A stretch of DNA of 64,000 bases from Streptomyces chumphonensis (GTDB lineage Bacteria > Actinomycetota > Actinomycetes > Streptomycetales > Streptomycetaceae): the NCBI RefSeq assembly GCF_014779715.1, contig NZ_JACXYU010000012.1, positions 1 through 64,000 of the forward strand, read 5' to 3'. How positions within the stretch are numbered: the first letter of the stretch is position 1; each line of letters begins with the position of its first letter. The translations under genes and the position numbers were made by a program. Below the pieces are notes generated by a model. That model saw only the letters and a list, made by a program, of their open reading frames with translations, made no database searches and had not been told where the DNA came from. Positions 8,793-20,235 of this stretch are shown here, piece after piece.

Positions 8793-10301
8793 GTGAGAGG
8801 TGCACCGACGATCCTCCATCTCGACATGGACGCCTTCTACGCCGCGGTCGAGCAGGCGGCGAAGCCGAGTCTGCGCGGCAAGCCGGTGGTCGTCGGCGGC
8901 CTGGGTCCGCGCGGCGTCGTGGCGACCGCCTCCTACGAGGCCAGGCGCTTCGGGGTGCACTCGGCGATGCCGACGGCGCAGGCACGGCGCCGCTGTCCGA
9001 ACGCCGCCTATCTGACCCCGCGCTTCGCGCTCTACCGGCAGGTCAGCGACGCCGTGATGGCGTTGCTCGCCGAGCTGTCACCGCTGGTGGAGCCGCTGAG
9101 CCTGGACGAGGCGTTCGTGGACCTGGAGGCGGGCGGCACCCCGCCCGACGTCCGCGCGGCTCAGGCGACGGGGCGCAGGCTGCGCGGGGACATCCGGGCG
9201 GCGACGGGGCTCAGCGGCTCCGTCGGTCTCGCCGGCTCCAAGATGCTGGCGAAGATCGCCTCCGAGCAGGCCAAGCCCGACGGACTGGTGACGATCCGGC
9301 CCGGCACCGAGCAGGGTCTCCTCGCCCCTCTGAGCGTGCGGACTCTCCCGGGCGTCGGTCCCGCGACCGCCGACACGCTGCGACGTGCCGGGATCCACAC
9401 CGTGGGAGAGGCGGTGGAGGCCGGCGAGGCGGAGCTGCTGCGGCTGCTCGGGCGCGCGCACGGAAGCGGGCTGTACGCCATGGCTCGCGGCATCGACGAC
9501 CGCCCGGTGGTGGCCGAGCGGCCCTCGAAGTCGGTCTCGGTCGAGGACACCTTCGACATCGACGTCACCGACCGCGGCCGCGTCCAGCGGGAGCTCGACC
9601 GGCTGGCCGAGCGGTGTGCCGCCCGGCTGCGGTCCGCCGGTCGTTCCGGCAGGACGGTGGTCATCAAGGTCCGCAGCTACGACTTCTCCACCCTGACGCG
9701 GTCCGACACGCTGCGCGGGCCCACGGACGACCCGGTGGTGATCCGGGAAGCCGCCGCACGCCTGCTCGACACCGTGGACACGACGGCCGGGGTGCGACTC
9801 CTGGGGGTCGGGGTGAGCGGGCTGGCCGACTTCACCCAGGAGGATCTGTTCGCGCAGGCGCTGCCACAGGAGGCGCCCGGGCCCCGCACGCCCGGCGACG
9901 AACCGGCCGAAGGGGTGCCGCGGCTCCGCCCCCGGGGGCCGGGGGAGGAGCCGGCGTCCGAAGCGGCACCGCGCGGTCCGCACCGCTGGCTGCCGGGGCT
10001 GGACGTCCGGCACGCCGTCCACGGCCCCGGGTGGGTGCAGGGCAGTGGCGTCGGGCGGGTCACCGTCCGATTCGAGCGGCCCGGTTCCCCGCCGGGGCGG
10101 GTGCGGACCTTCCGCGCCGACGACCCGGCCCTCGAGCCCGGCGAGCCGCTTCCGCTGGTGCCGGGCCGTGACACGTCCGGCCGGGCGTCGGGCGGTGCGG
10201 GCGCTCAGACCTCCGCCTCGTCGTCCCCGGCGAGCCGCCCGAAGCCCTCCCCGCCCGCGGCCGTCCCCGACTCCCCGGCCGCGGGGATGTCCAGTCCGTA
10301 G
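8793..10301 (+). CDS. dinB: DNA polymerase IV (Y family) with extra C-terminal domain
   Basis: A 502-residue error-prone translesion polymerase. Catalytic residues are Asp11 in HLDMDAF and Asp105-Glu106 in LSLDEAF; a helix-hairpin-helix (LPGVGPATADTLR) and little-finger domain follow. A sliding-clamp motif QEDLF is encoded near 9837-9851, where most Pol IV proteins end. Here about 150 more residues follow: a low-complexity linker, a beta-rich segment (encoded about 9985-10160) with an H-x2-HGPGWV start, and a Ser/Pro/Ala tail. GTG 8793 fits the usual family start; GTG 8769 and GTG 8751 are alternatives and no site has a strong ribosome signal. The last 97 bases overlap the convergent PRC-barrel gene. 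Confidence 0.88.
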   Translation: MRGAPTILHLDMDAFYAAVEQAAKPSLRGKPVVVGGLGPRGVVATASYEARRFGVHSAMPTAQARRRCPNAAYLTPRFALYRQVSDAVMALLAELSPLVEPLSLDEAFVDLEAGGTPPDVRAAQATGRRLRGDIRAATGLSGSVGLAGSKMLAKIASEQAKPDGLVTIRPGTEQGLLAPLSVRTLPGVGPATADTLRRAGIHTVGEAVEAGEAELLRLLGRAHGSGLYAMARGIDDRPVVAERPSKSVSVEDTFDIDVTDRGRVQRELDRLAERCAARLRSAGRSGRTVVIKVRSYDFSTLTRSDTLRGPTDDPVVIREAAARLLDTVDTTAGVRLLGVGVSGLADFTQEDLFAQALPQEAPGPRTPGDEPAEGVPRLRPRGPGEEPASEAAPRGPHRWLPGLDVRHAVHGPGWVQGSGVGRVTVRFERPGSPPGRVRTFRADDPALEPGEPLPLVPGRDTSGRASGGAGAQTSASSSPASRPKPSPPAAVPDSPAAGMSSP

Positions 10302-10594
10302 TGGTGGTAGAGCTGCAGTTCCTGCTCGGGGGAGAGGTGGCGGCCCACGCCGAAGTCCGGGGCGTCCTTGATGACCGTGCGGGTGAACGGCACCCGCAGT
10401 TCCTCCTCGACGACCTCGCTCGGCCGTAGGGGGACGAAGGCGTCCCGGCCGAACAGCCCCGTGCGCACCGCGGCCCATTCCGGCTCACCGGTGGCGTCGT
10501 CGAGGTACACCTCGTCGACGACGCCGATCTTGCTTCCTTCGCGGTCGAACGCCTTGCGGCCTATCAGGCTGCGCGGGTCGATGTCGGTCTGCAC
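10205..10594 (-). CDS. PRC-barrel domain protein
   Basis: A 129-residue protein with a PRC-barrel (about residues 8-85; DPRSLIGRKAFDREGSKIG at the start) and an acidic glycine-rich tail. PRC-barrels bind RNA or protein partners, or act in stress responses; the role here is unknown. The start codon GTG (10592-10594, minus strand) has GGAGGA upstream. Its 3' end overlaps that of dinB by 97 bases on the opposite strand, and only the tail is affected. It is divergent from the gcvP riboswitch. Confidence 0.85.
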   Translation of the reverse strand: MQTDIDPRSLIGRKAFDREGSKIGVVDEVYLDDATGEPEWAAVRTGLFGRDAFVPLRPSEVVEEELRVPFTRTVIKDAPDFGVGRHLSPEQELQLYHHYGLDIPAAGESGTAAGGEGFGRLAGDDEAEV

Positions 10595-10729
10595 GGTTCC
10601 TCCAGCGGGTGGGCGTTCGCTCTCCGGGGTTCCTTCACCACGAAAGGGCACTTTGTCCGGTACGGCCAGTCGAGCACGGGCCCGCCGTCGCTCGACCGGC
10701 CGCTGGTAGGCTCGAAGACGGCTGTCGAC

Positions 10730-10960
10730 CCCGCGCGGGAGAGCCCTCCGGAACGAGTTCCGGGGGCGCCGAAGGAGCAAACCCTCCCCGGAATCTCTCA
10801 GGCACACGTACCGTGCGGACGAGGTCACTCTGGAAAGCAGGGCGGATCGCGGGCGCCACGGCGCCTCCGAGGTCCCCCCTCACCGACGGTGAAAGCCGGA
10901 CGGCCCCTCACCGGGTCGGCCCGGTGAAGCTCTCAGGTTGAGATGACAGAGGGGGAGGCC
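10730..10960 (+). promoter_or_regulatory. Tandem glycine riboswitch controlling gcvP
   Basis: Two glycine aptamers lie in the 426-base gap before gcvP. Aptamer 1 (about 10732-10843) shows GCGGGAGAG, then GCGCCGAAGGAGCAA, TCTCTCAGGCAC and CACTCTGGAAAGC. Aptamer 2 (about 10845-10960) shows GTGAAAGCCGG, a GGTGAAGCTCTCAGG stretch and ATGACAGAGGGGGA. These are the conserved blocks of the class. Binding of glycine normally switches on glycine cleavage genes. A TAGGCT box just upstream (10706-10711) could be the promoter. The expression platform probably lies between 10960 and the ribosome site at 11006. Confidence 0.9.
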
Positions 10961-11020
10961 GTCCGGGCACCCACGCCGTGGTGCCCCTCGCAGGTCGTAC
11001 CGACCAGGAGGCCCCCGCAG

Positions 11021-13906
<2,886 letters not shown>

Positions 13907-13930
13907 GGCCCCCGCCGCGCGCGGCGGCAC

Positions 13931-13971
13931 CGTGAGGGCCGCCGACCCGGAAACCGTCCGGGTCGGCGGCC
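13931..13971. terminator. Terminator after gcvP
   Basis: Perfect 18-bp stem with a 5-base loop, 25 bases after the gcvP stop and before the convergent DUF5999 gene. It can serve both directions. Confidence 0.8.
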
Positions 13972-14000
13972 CTCGCCGCGTTCCTCGGCCCCGGCGGGAC

Positions 14001-14207
14001 TCAGGCCGCGGTCGTGACGTGGCGCGTGCCCGACGGCCGGTGGGGCGCGACGATCTTGCCGTCCGGCAGCAACTCGCCGGTGTCGTCGAACAGCAGGACG
14101 CCGTTGCACAGGAGGCTCCAGCCCTGTTCGGGGTGGTGGGCCACCGGGTGGGCGGCCTCACGGTCGGCGGAGTCGGCGGACGGGCAAGGTGGCTGGTGCT
14201 GACACAT
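14001..14207 (-). CDS. DUF5999 family protein
   Basis: A 68-residue small protein of unknown function found in Streptomyces, starting MCQHQPPCPSADSADREA and containing the GWSLLCNGVLLFDDTGELLP core. Two cysteines near the N-terminus (Cys2, Cys8) and one in the core could bind metal, but there is no known activity. The start shown follows the usual family N-terminus. An in-frame ATG 22 codons upstream (14273) has a better ribosome site (GGGGGAG), so a 90-residue product is possible. It is convergent with gcvP. Confidence 0.75.
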   Translation of the reverse strand: MCQHQPPCPSADSADREAAHPVAHHPEQGWSLLCNGVLLFDDTGELLPDGKIVAPHRPSGTRHVTTAA

Positions 14208-14464
14208 GGCGGTGGACTCTCGGCTCTCTCGCTGCGGTGTGATCTGCGTGCTGCGGCTGCTGTTCGTGTTCATCAGGCCGCTCCCCCGTGGGTGCTGGTG
14301 GTCCCCAGTGTCGTCCTACGACGGCCGTTCCGCAGGGATTTCCCGGGAGCCGCCCTCACGAGGTGAGGACGCGTCCCCCGTCCGGGCGGTTGTCACCGCT
14401 TCGAGTCATCCTCGAGTGCGGTGGCATGGCCGGTTGTGACTAGTCCCCGCCGGCGGCCGTACGC

Positions 14465-14503
14465 ACACCTGTGCCCCGCGACGGGGTCGCGGGGCACAGG
14501 TGT
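14465..14503. terminator. Terminator of the minus-strand hypothetical gene
   Basis: Perfect 18-bp stem with a 3-base loop, 36 bases past the stop of the minus-strand gene at 14539. It sits in the 331-base gap 14208-14538, in which no other coding signal is visible; the rest probably holds the promoter of the DUF5999 gene. Confidence 0.7.
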
Positions 14504-14538
14504 CGCGCGAGGAGGCCCGGCCGATGCCGGAACGGCCA

Positions 14539-15120
14539 CTAGGCCGGAGTGTGCAGCAGCGGTGCGGGCACCAGGCGGTGCGTCAGCAGGGGGAGCAGCG
14601 CGTCCACCCGGTGCGGGAGGTGCGGTGCGATGCCCGGCGGCGCCGGCGCCAGCGGGACCAGCAGGTCCTCCGGGGAGAGCGTGCCGTCCGTCGCGTCCAC
14701 GGCCGGATCGCCGTGCAGCCACAGCGTGAGCATGTACAGCTCCGGTACGGACAGCAGCCGCGGCCGGTACGGGGCCGGGAGCGCGTCCGCGTGCCGCAGG
14801 GCGACCTCCGTCGAGCGGACGTAGGGTCCCTCGCCGAAGTGGGAGAAGGCCCAGCCGTCCGCCGTGAGCATCGCCTCAGCCGTGCCGACGGCCGTGTCGG
14901 AGCCGCGCAGGAGGAAGCGCCAGCCGGTCAGCCGGGGGCTGGGCGGCCCGCCGGGACCGGTGATGCCGGTCAGGACGTACACGGGCAGCGGCTGTTCGGG
15001 CCGCAGCCCGCCGTGCGCCTCGGCCGCGGGGGTGCCGCGCAGGGGCGCGGTGGACGAACCCAGCGCGGCGAGGACGCTGCGCAGGGCGGCTGCGGGAGCC
15101 TGGTGAGCATGCAGGGGCAT
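14539..15120 (-). CDS. Conserved hypothetical protein
   Basis: A 193-residue protein that I cannot assign to a family. It has no signal peptide or membrane helix. Its sequence is Leu/Pro/Ala-rich with ordered blocks (LPVYVLTGITGPGG, LTGWRFLLRGSDTAVGTAEA, GWAFSHFGEGPYVRSTEVAL), which look like a folded beta-rich protein. The start ATG (15118-15120, minus strand) has GAGAGG upstream; the frame runs further upstream without a ribosome site. It is divergent from the glutamate-cysteine-ligase-like gene across a 481-base gap. Coding bias is normal for the genome, so it is probably real. Confidence 0.65.
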   Translation of the reverse strand: MPLHAHQAPAAALRSVLAALGSSTAPLRGTPAAEAHGGLRPEQPLPVYVLTGITGPGGPPSPRLTGWRFLLRGSDTAVGTAEAMLTADGWAFSHFGEGPYVRSTEVALRHADALPAPYRPRLLSVPELYMLTLWLHGDPAVDATDGTLSPEDLLVPLAPAPPGIAPHLPHRVDALLPLLTHRLVPAPLLHTPA

Positions 15121-15601
15121 GGCGGGTCGCCTCTCACTTGGGGAGACAGGAGGATGCGCGGCGAAGCACGGACGACGCTGACGGCAGACCCGAGGCACGC
15201 CCGGAACGGGCGGGAGAAGGGTGACCGGAACCGAGAGGCGTCACGTCACGGCCTCAAGCCGGAGTTTATACGACATTTGTTCCCGAGGCGTTTCCGCTAC
15301 TCGTTTCGGGTGTGCCGCACAAGGAGAAATCCCGCCGGAAAGCGTATGCGCTCCACCTGCCGGTTCGCGCCGGGATGTTGCGCCGTGTTCCCTGGCCTCG
15401 GCAGCCGTGTGCCGAGGGGACGGCCGGAAAACGTCTGTGTTTGCCGTCACGCAGAGTGGGAAACAGCACCAGGCTACCGTATGCCTGCGGAATGTGCCGA
15501 GAGAAATCACCGGCCGGGTGAGCCCACGGGCACCCCCGCAGGAGTTGTCGATCGTGCCGCAGGGCATCATCGAGGCACTGCCGATCGAGGAGGGACACAT
15601 C
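15121..15601. other. 481-base divergent intergenic region
   Basis: This gap separates two divergent genes. It contains an A/T-richer patch at about 15255-15310 that could hold promoters and no good ribosome site except that of the downstream gene. A 69-codon frame at 15312-15521 has no start signal and unlike codon use. A regulatory RNA or long leader is possible but nothing specific is recognised. Confidence 0.4.
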
Positions 15602-17098
15602 GTGGGGGAGAAGGTCGCTGCCGACGGGTTCGATCTCGCGGACCGCCGGCGCTACCGGGAGAAGCTCCACCGCTGCCTCCGCGCGCTGGACCTGCTGCTG
15701 GAGCAGCAGCGGTTCGAGCGTCCCCGCAACCTGATGGGGCTGGAGATCGAGCTCAACCTCGCCGACGCCGAGGGAATGCCACGGATGATAAACGAGGAGG
15801 TTCTCGGACGCATCGCGAGCCGCGATTTCCAGACCGAGCTGGGCCAGTTCAACCTCGAAGTCAATATCCTTCCGCACCGCCTCGGCGGTCGCGTACTGGA
15901 CCAGTTGGCCGAAGAACTGCGCACCGGGCTGGCGTACGCCGACCGCAAAGCCCGTGAGGCCGACGGGCGGGTTCTGATGATCGGTATTCTGCCCACCCTC
16001 ACCCCCGCCGATCTCATCTCCGCCAACTTCTCCAGCGCCGACCGCTACACGCTTCTCAACGATCAGATCATGGCGGCGCGCGGCGAGGAGATCCGCCTCG
16101 ACATCGACGGCCCGGAACGGCTTTCCTACACCTCCGCCTCCATCGCTCCCGCCGCGGCCTGCACCTCCGTCCAGCTCCACCTCCAGGTCACGCCGAGCCG
16201 CTTCGCCGACGTCTGGAACGCCGCGCAGGCCGTGCTGGGGGTGCAGCTCGCCGTGGGAGCGAACTCCCCCTTCCTCTTCGGCCGGGAGCTGTGGCGTGAG
16301 TCCCGCGTCCCGCTCTTCCTCCAGGCCACCGACGCGCGTCCGGCCGAGTACGCCGCCCAGGGCGTCCGTCCCCGGGCCTGGTTCGGCGAGCGCTGGATCG
16401 ACTCGCCCCGCGACCTCTTCGCGGAGAACCTCCGGTACTTCCCGGCCCTCCTGCCCCTGCGCGACGCCGAGGACCCCCTGGACGTCATCGAGCAGGGCGG
16501 CATCCCCGCCCTCGCCGAACTGGCGCTGCACAACGGCACCGTCTACCGCTGGAACCGCCCCGTCTACGACGTCTCCGACGGCGTCCCGCACCTGCGGGTG
16601 GAGAACCGCGTGCTGCCGGCCGGGCCGAGTGTCACCGACGTGCTCGCCAACACGGCCCTGTACTACGGCCTGGTGCGCGCCCTCGCCGACGAACAGCGTC
16701 CGGTGTGGAAGCGGCTGCCGTTCGCGGCGGCCGAGGAGAACTTCCGTGCCGCGGCCCGGCACGGCATGGACGCCCGGCTGACCTGGCCGCGCCCCGGCCG
16801 AAGCGGCTCACCGGCCGCCGTGCCCGCGCACCGGCTCGTGCTCGACGAACTGCTGCCGCTGGCCGCGACCGGCCTGGACGCCTGGGGGATCGAGCCGGCC
16901 GACCGCGACTTCTACCTGGGCGTCATCGAGCAGCGCTGCCGCCGACGCACCAACGGCGCGGCCTGGCAGGTCGCCGCCTACCACCGGGCCAGGGACGGCG
17001 GACTCGACCGGGAGAAGGCCCTTGCGGCCGTGGCGCGGCGGTACGTCGAACTCGCCGGCGCGGGGGAGCCCGTGCACACCTGGCCGACGCACGGCTGA
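15602..17098 (+). CDS. Glutamate-cysteine ligase family (GCS2-like) protein
   Basis: A 498-residue cytosolic protein of the carboxylate-amine/glutamate-cysteine ligase family. The N-terminal signature NLMGLEIELNLAD (about residues 40-52) carries the glutamates used for metal and substrate in this group. The member seen here is the long actinomycete type, distinct from the shorter EgtA of ergothioneine synthesis. Because actinomycetes use mycothiol rather than glutathione, the real substrate is uncertain. GTG 15602 is chosen for its GAGGAGGG site at 15587-15594. The gene stands alone, divergent from the hypothetical gene upstream. Confidence 0.75.
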   Translation: MGEKVAADGFDLADRRRYREKLHRCLRALDLLLEQQRFERPRNLMGLEIELNLADAEGMPRMINEEVLGRIASRDFQTELGQFNLEVNILPHRLGGRVLDQLAEELRTGLAYADRKAREADGRVLMIGILPTLTPADLISANFSSADRYTLLNDQIMAARGEEIRLDIDGPERLSYTSASIAPAAACTSVQLHLQVTPSRFADVWNAAQAVLGVQLAVGANSPFLFGRELWRESRVPLFLQATDARPAEYAAQGVRPRAWFGERWIDSPRDLFAENLRYFPALLPLRDAEDPLDVIEQGGIPALAELALHNGTVYRWNRPVYDVSDGVPHLRVENRVLPAGPSVTDVLANTALYYGLVRALADEQRPVWKRLPFAAAEENFRAAARHGMDARLTWPRPGRSGSPAAVPAHRLVLDELLPLAATGLDAWGIEPADRDFYLGVIEQRCRRRTNGAAWQVAAYHRARDGGLDREKALAAVARRYVELAGAGEPVHTWPTHG

Positions 17099-17183
17099 CG
17101 GCGCGCGGCACCCGCGCGCCCGTCCGCGGGGCGGGTAGGGCAAGCTGGTCCCCAGTCGACGCATGCCCGAGGGGAGCCATCAC

Positions 17184-18011
17184 GTGAGGTCGTGGGCGGC
17201 CGGAACGACGGCGTCCAGCGTGACGCCCGTCCTGCCCGACGAGCGCGCCCGGGCCCTGCTCGGCCGCGAGACGCTGCTCGTCCTGGCCCTCTCCCTGGGG
17301 GCCAGTGCCCTGGCGGCGCTCATCAGCTTCACCGGCTCCCTGACCCGGCCGGGCGGACTGGCCGACCAGGCGGCGAACCTGAACAGCTCCCGGGCCCCCG
17401 ACCGGCCCTGGCTGGACCTGGCCTGGCAGCTGTTCGGGATCACCACCGCGCTGGTGCCCGTCCTCCTCGTGGCCCACCTGCTGACGCGCGAGCCCGTCGG
17501 GTCCGGCGACGGCGGCTTGCGTCTGCTCGGCTTCGACCTGCGTCGGCCCGGCTTCGACCTCGGCTGGGGCGCTCTCGTCGCGGCCGGGATCGGCGGCAGC
17601 GGCCTACTGCTGTACCTCGGCGCCCGCGCCGCCGGAGCCAACCTCACGGTCGTGCCCGAATCGCTGCCCGACGTGTGGTGGAAGCTGCCCGTGCTGGTCC
17701 TCTCCGCCGTGCAGAACTCCGTCGTCGAGGAGGTCATCGTCGTCGGGTACCTGCTCCGACGACTCGACCAGCTCGGCTGGAGCCCGCTGGGCGCCCTCGC
17801 GGCCAGCTCCCTGCTGCGCGCCACCTACCACCTCTACCAGGGCATCGGCGGCTTCGTCGGCAACCTGGTGATGGGCGTGATCTTCGTCTGGCTCTACCGC
17901 CGTTGGGGCCGGGTGGGTCCGCTCGTCGCGGCGCACGCCTTCATCGACATCGTCGCGTTCGTGGGCTACGCCCTCCTGGCGGACCGGGTCGGCTGGCTGC
18001 CCACCGGCTGA
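17184..18011 (+). CDS. CPBP family intramembrane metalloprotease
   Basis: A 275-residue membrane protein of the CPBP/Abi (Rce1-like) family with about eight helices. Motif 1 is VVEEVIVVGYLLRRL, with the two glutamates but Val where many members have Arg; motif 2 is RATYHLYQG with the histidine; motif 3 is AAHAFIDIVAF with His and Asp. These residues form the metal site. Bacterial members process prenylated or peptide substrates or act in bacteriocin immunity; no substrate is suggested here. GTG 17184 has AGGGGAG at 17170-17176; ATG 17163 is an alternative. Convergent with the PhzF gene. Confidence 0.85.
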   Translation: MRSWAAGTTASSVTPVLPDERARALLGRETLLVLALSLGASALAALISFTGSLTRPGGLADQAANLNSSRAPDRPWLDLAWQLFGITTALVPVLLVAHLLTREPVGSGDGGLRLLGFDLRRPGFDLGWGALVAAGIGGSGLLLYLGARAAGANLTVVPESLPDVWWKLPVLVLSAVQNSVVEEVIVVGYLLRRLDQLGWSPLGALAASSLLRATYHLYQGIGGFVGNLVMGVIFVWLYRRWGRVGPLVAAHAFIDIVAFVGYALLADRVGWLPTG

Positions 18012-18054
18012 GCCGCGTCCGAGCCGGTGCCCCGGGGCCCGGCCGCGCCGACCG

Positions 18055-18876
18055 TCACACGCCGACGCGCAGCCGGCCCTCCAGCACGGTGACGGCGTGT
18101 CCGGCCAGCAGGGTCCGGTCCCCGCGCAGCGTGGTGCGCACCAGGCCGGTACGCCGACCGCCTTGCCGTCCGGTGAGCCGCTCACGGCCCAGCCGGGCGC
18201 TCCAGAAGGGGGCCAGCGCGGTGTGCGCGCTGCCGGTGACCGGGTCCTCCGCGACGCCCACCGCGGGGAAGAAGCAGCGCGAGACGAAGTCGTGCTCCGC
18301 GTGCGGGTCGCCGGCCGGCGCGGTGACGATGAACCCGCGCCCACCGAACCGGCCGAGGACCGCGAGGTCCGGGTCGAGGGTGCGCACGGTGGACTCGTCG
18401 GCGACCTCCACCAGGAAGTCGCCCACGTCGGGACCGGTCCCGTGCACGCTGAGCGGTTCGACGCCCAGCGCCGCGGCGGCCCCCCGGGGCAGCTCGGCCG
18501 CCGTGAGCGGGGCGGTGGGGAAGTCCAGGGTCACGCACCCGTCCTCGGCGACGCTCGCGCCGAGCACCCCGCTCAGGGTGGCGAACCGCATGTCCCCGGT
18601 GGCCGGGTGTGCGGTGTGCAGGACGTGCGCCGTGGCCAGCGTGGCGTGGCCGCACATGCGGACCTCGGCGGCGGGGGTGAACCAGCGCAGCGCCCAGTCC
18701 GCCTCACCGCCCCCGGGCAGCGGGTGGGCGAAGGCCGTCTCGGACAGGTTCATCTCGGTGGCGACGCGCTGGAGGGCTCCGTCCTCGGGGAAGGACGCGG
18801 CGTCGAGGACCGCGACGGCCGCGGGGTTGCCGGCGAACGGGCGCTCGGTGAAGGCGTCGACGATGCGGATCTCCAT
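18055..18876 (-). CDS. PhzF family isomerase
   Basis: A 273-residue protein of the PhzF/diaminopimelate-epimerase fold. It begins MEIRIVDAFTERPFAGNPAAV, has the catalytic glutamate Glu46 in NLSETAF, and the GHATLATAHVL and EDPVTGSAH loops that bind the substrate carboxylate. Full length for the family. No phenazine genes are nearby, so this is one of the many orphan PhzF-like isomerases with unknown substrate. Convergent with the CPBP gene and divergent from the EamA gene. Confidence 0.88.
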   Translation of the reverse strand: MEIRIVDAFTERPFAGNPAAVAVLDAASFPEDGALQRVATEMNLSETAFAHPLPGGGEADWALRWFTPAAEVRMCGHATLATAHVLHTAHPATGDMRFATLSGVLGASVAEDGCVTLDFPTAPLTAAELPRGAAAALGVEPLSVHGTGPDVGDFLVEVADESTVRTLDPDLAVLGRFGGRGFIVTAPAGDPHAEHDFVSRCFFPAVGVAEDPVTGSAHTALAPFWSARLGRERLTGRQGGRRTGLVRTTLRGDRTLLAGHAVTVLEGRLRVGV

Positions 18877-19074
18877 GCGGCGGACGCTACGGCGCTCCGC
18901 GCGGGCCCGTCCATGGCCACCTCGGCGGCCGTGGACCGCTGGTCACGTCGGGTGGGAGCGGGACAGGACGCTCGCGGGCACGGGCGGACGGGGTGGCCCG
19001 GGGTGGGGTGGCCACCCTGCGAGACAGGAGCCATCGCGCTCGACACTCATGTTGGCCGTGGGCATGATGGCGGC

Positions 19075-20082
19075 ATGCCGGAAGCCCCCCAAACCGCCGT
19101 TCCCCGCCGAGCCGGTGGCGGCATCGGCCTCGCCCTGACGTCCGCGTTCGCCTTCGGCGGCTCCGGGGTGGCGGCGAAACCCCTGATCGAGGCCGGGCTC
19201 GACCCCCTGCACGTCACCTGGCTCCGGGTGACCGGCGCCGCGCTGGTGCTGCTGCCCCTGGCGTGGCGGCACCGCGCCCTGGTGCGGGAACGCCCGGCGC
19301 TCCTCGTCGGGTTCGGCCTGCTGGCCGTCGCGGGGGTCCAGGCCTGCTACTTCGCCGCCATCGCCCGCATCCCCGTCGGCGTGGCGCTGCTGATCGAGTA
19401 TCTGGGGCCCGCTCTCGTGCTGGCCTGGGTGCGCTTCGTCCAACGCCGACCGGTGAGCCGAGCGGCGGGTCTGGGCGTGGTCCTGGCCGTGGCCGGGCTG
19501 GCGTGCGTGGTGCAGATCTGGGCCGGTCTGCGGCTCGACGCCCTGGGGTTGCTGCTCGCGCTGGGCGCCGCCTGCTGCCAGGTGGGCTACTTCATCCTGT
19601 CCGACCACGGCGGCACCCCGGTCGACGGCCGCGGGGTGCCCGACCCCGTGGGCGTCATCGCCTACGGGCTCCTCGTCGGCGCCGTCGTCCTCACGGTCGT
19701 CGCCCGCCCGTGGACGATGGACGGGCACGTGCTCGCGCGGACGGCGCTGATGGGCGGGGCGGAGCTGCCGGCCGTGGTGCTGCTGGCGTGGGTCGTGCTG
19801 GTCGCCACCGTGGCCGCCTACCTCACCGGCATCGTCGCGGTGCGCAGGCTCTCCCCCCAGGTGGCCGGCGTGGTCGCCTGCCTGGAGGCCGTCGTGGCGA
19901 CCGGCCTGGCCTGGGTCCTGCTCGGGGAGCGGCTGGCCGCCGTGCAGCTCCTCGGTGGCGCGCTCGTGCTCGCCGGAGCGCTGACGGCGCAGCGTTCGAC
20001 GCCCGTCGCCGCGCCCGCGGAACCCGTCGCCCGGGGCGGGGACGGGGAAACGCGATTGCCCGAGGACGTCCGGCTTCCCTAA
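19075..20082 (+). CDS. EamA family (DMT superfamily) transporter
   Basis: A 335-residue inner-membrane protein with ten helices formed by two EamA repeats (about 18-150 and 165-310). Family features include the loop with ARIPVGVALLIEYLGPAL and the C-terminal SPQVAGVVACLEAVVATGLAWVLLGERL. Such proteins export amino acids, nucleosides or drugs; substrate is unknown. ATG 19075 has no ribosome site, but a CATGAT box at 19063-19068 seven bases upstream could give a leaderless transcript. A second, divergent EamA gene follows downstream. Confidence 0.85.
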   Translation: MPEAPQTAVPRRAGGGIGLALTSAFAFGGSGVAAKPLIEAGLDPLHVTWLRVTGAALVLLPLAWRHRALVRERPALLVGFGLLAVAGVQACYFAAIARIPVGVALLIEYLGPALVLAWVRFVQRRPVSRAAGLGVVLAVAGLACVVQIWAGLRLDALGLLLALGAACCQVGYFILSDHGGTPVDGRGVPDPVGVIAYGLLVGAVVLTVVARPWTMDGHVLARTALMGGAELPAVVLLAWVVLVATVAAYLTGIVAVRRLSPQVAGVVACLEAVVATGLAWVLLGERLAAVQLLGGALVLAGALTAQRSTPVAAPAEPVARGGDGETRLPEDVRLP

Positions 20083-20112
20083 GGTGCCCCCATGCCGATG
20101 AGCGTGCTCTCC

Positions 20113-20136
20113 CCGCCCGCCGCCTGAGGCGGGCGG
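20113..20136. terminator. Hairpin between the two EamA genes
   Basis: Perfect 9-bp GC stem with a 6-base loop, 31 bases after the stop of the first transporter gene. An eleven-codon frame (ATG 20092) ends inside its loop but has no convincing ribosome site. Confidence 0.5.
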
Positions 20137-20235
20137 TCCGACGACGCACGCGGCGCCCGTGGGGCCCCGCGTCGGCCCCGGCTGCCCGCACACGGGACGA
20201 ACTTCATCTTCGACTCGTCGTGGAGCACTCGGCAC

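Noticed and set aside
15312..15521. A 69-codon frame in the gap before the ligase-like gene
   Set aside because: It has no ribosome site and low GC at third positions for this genome; probably leader or promoter DNA.
20092..20127. A possible 11-codon leader peptide before the second EamA gene
   Set aside because: The ATG has no ribosome site, and the following hairpin is simply explained as the terminator of the first transporter.
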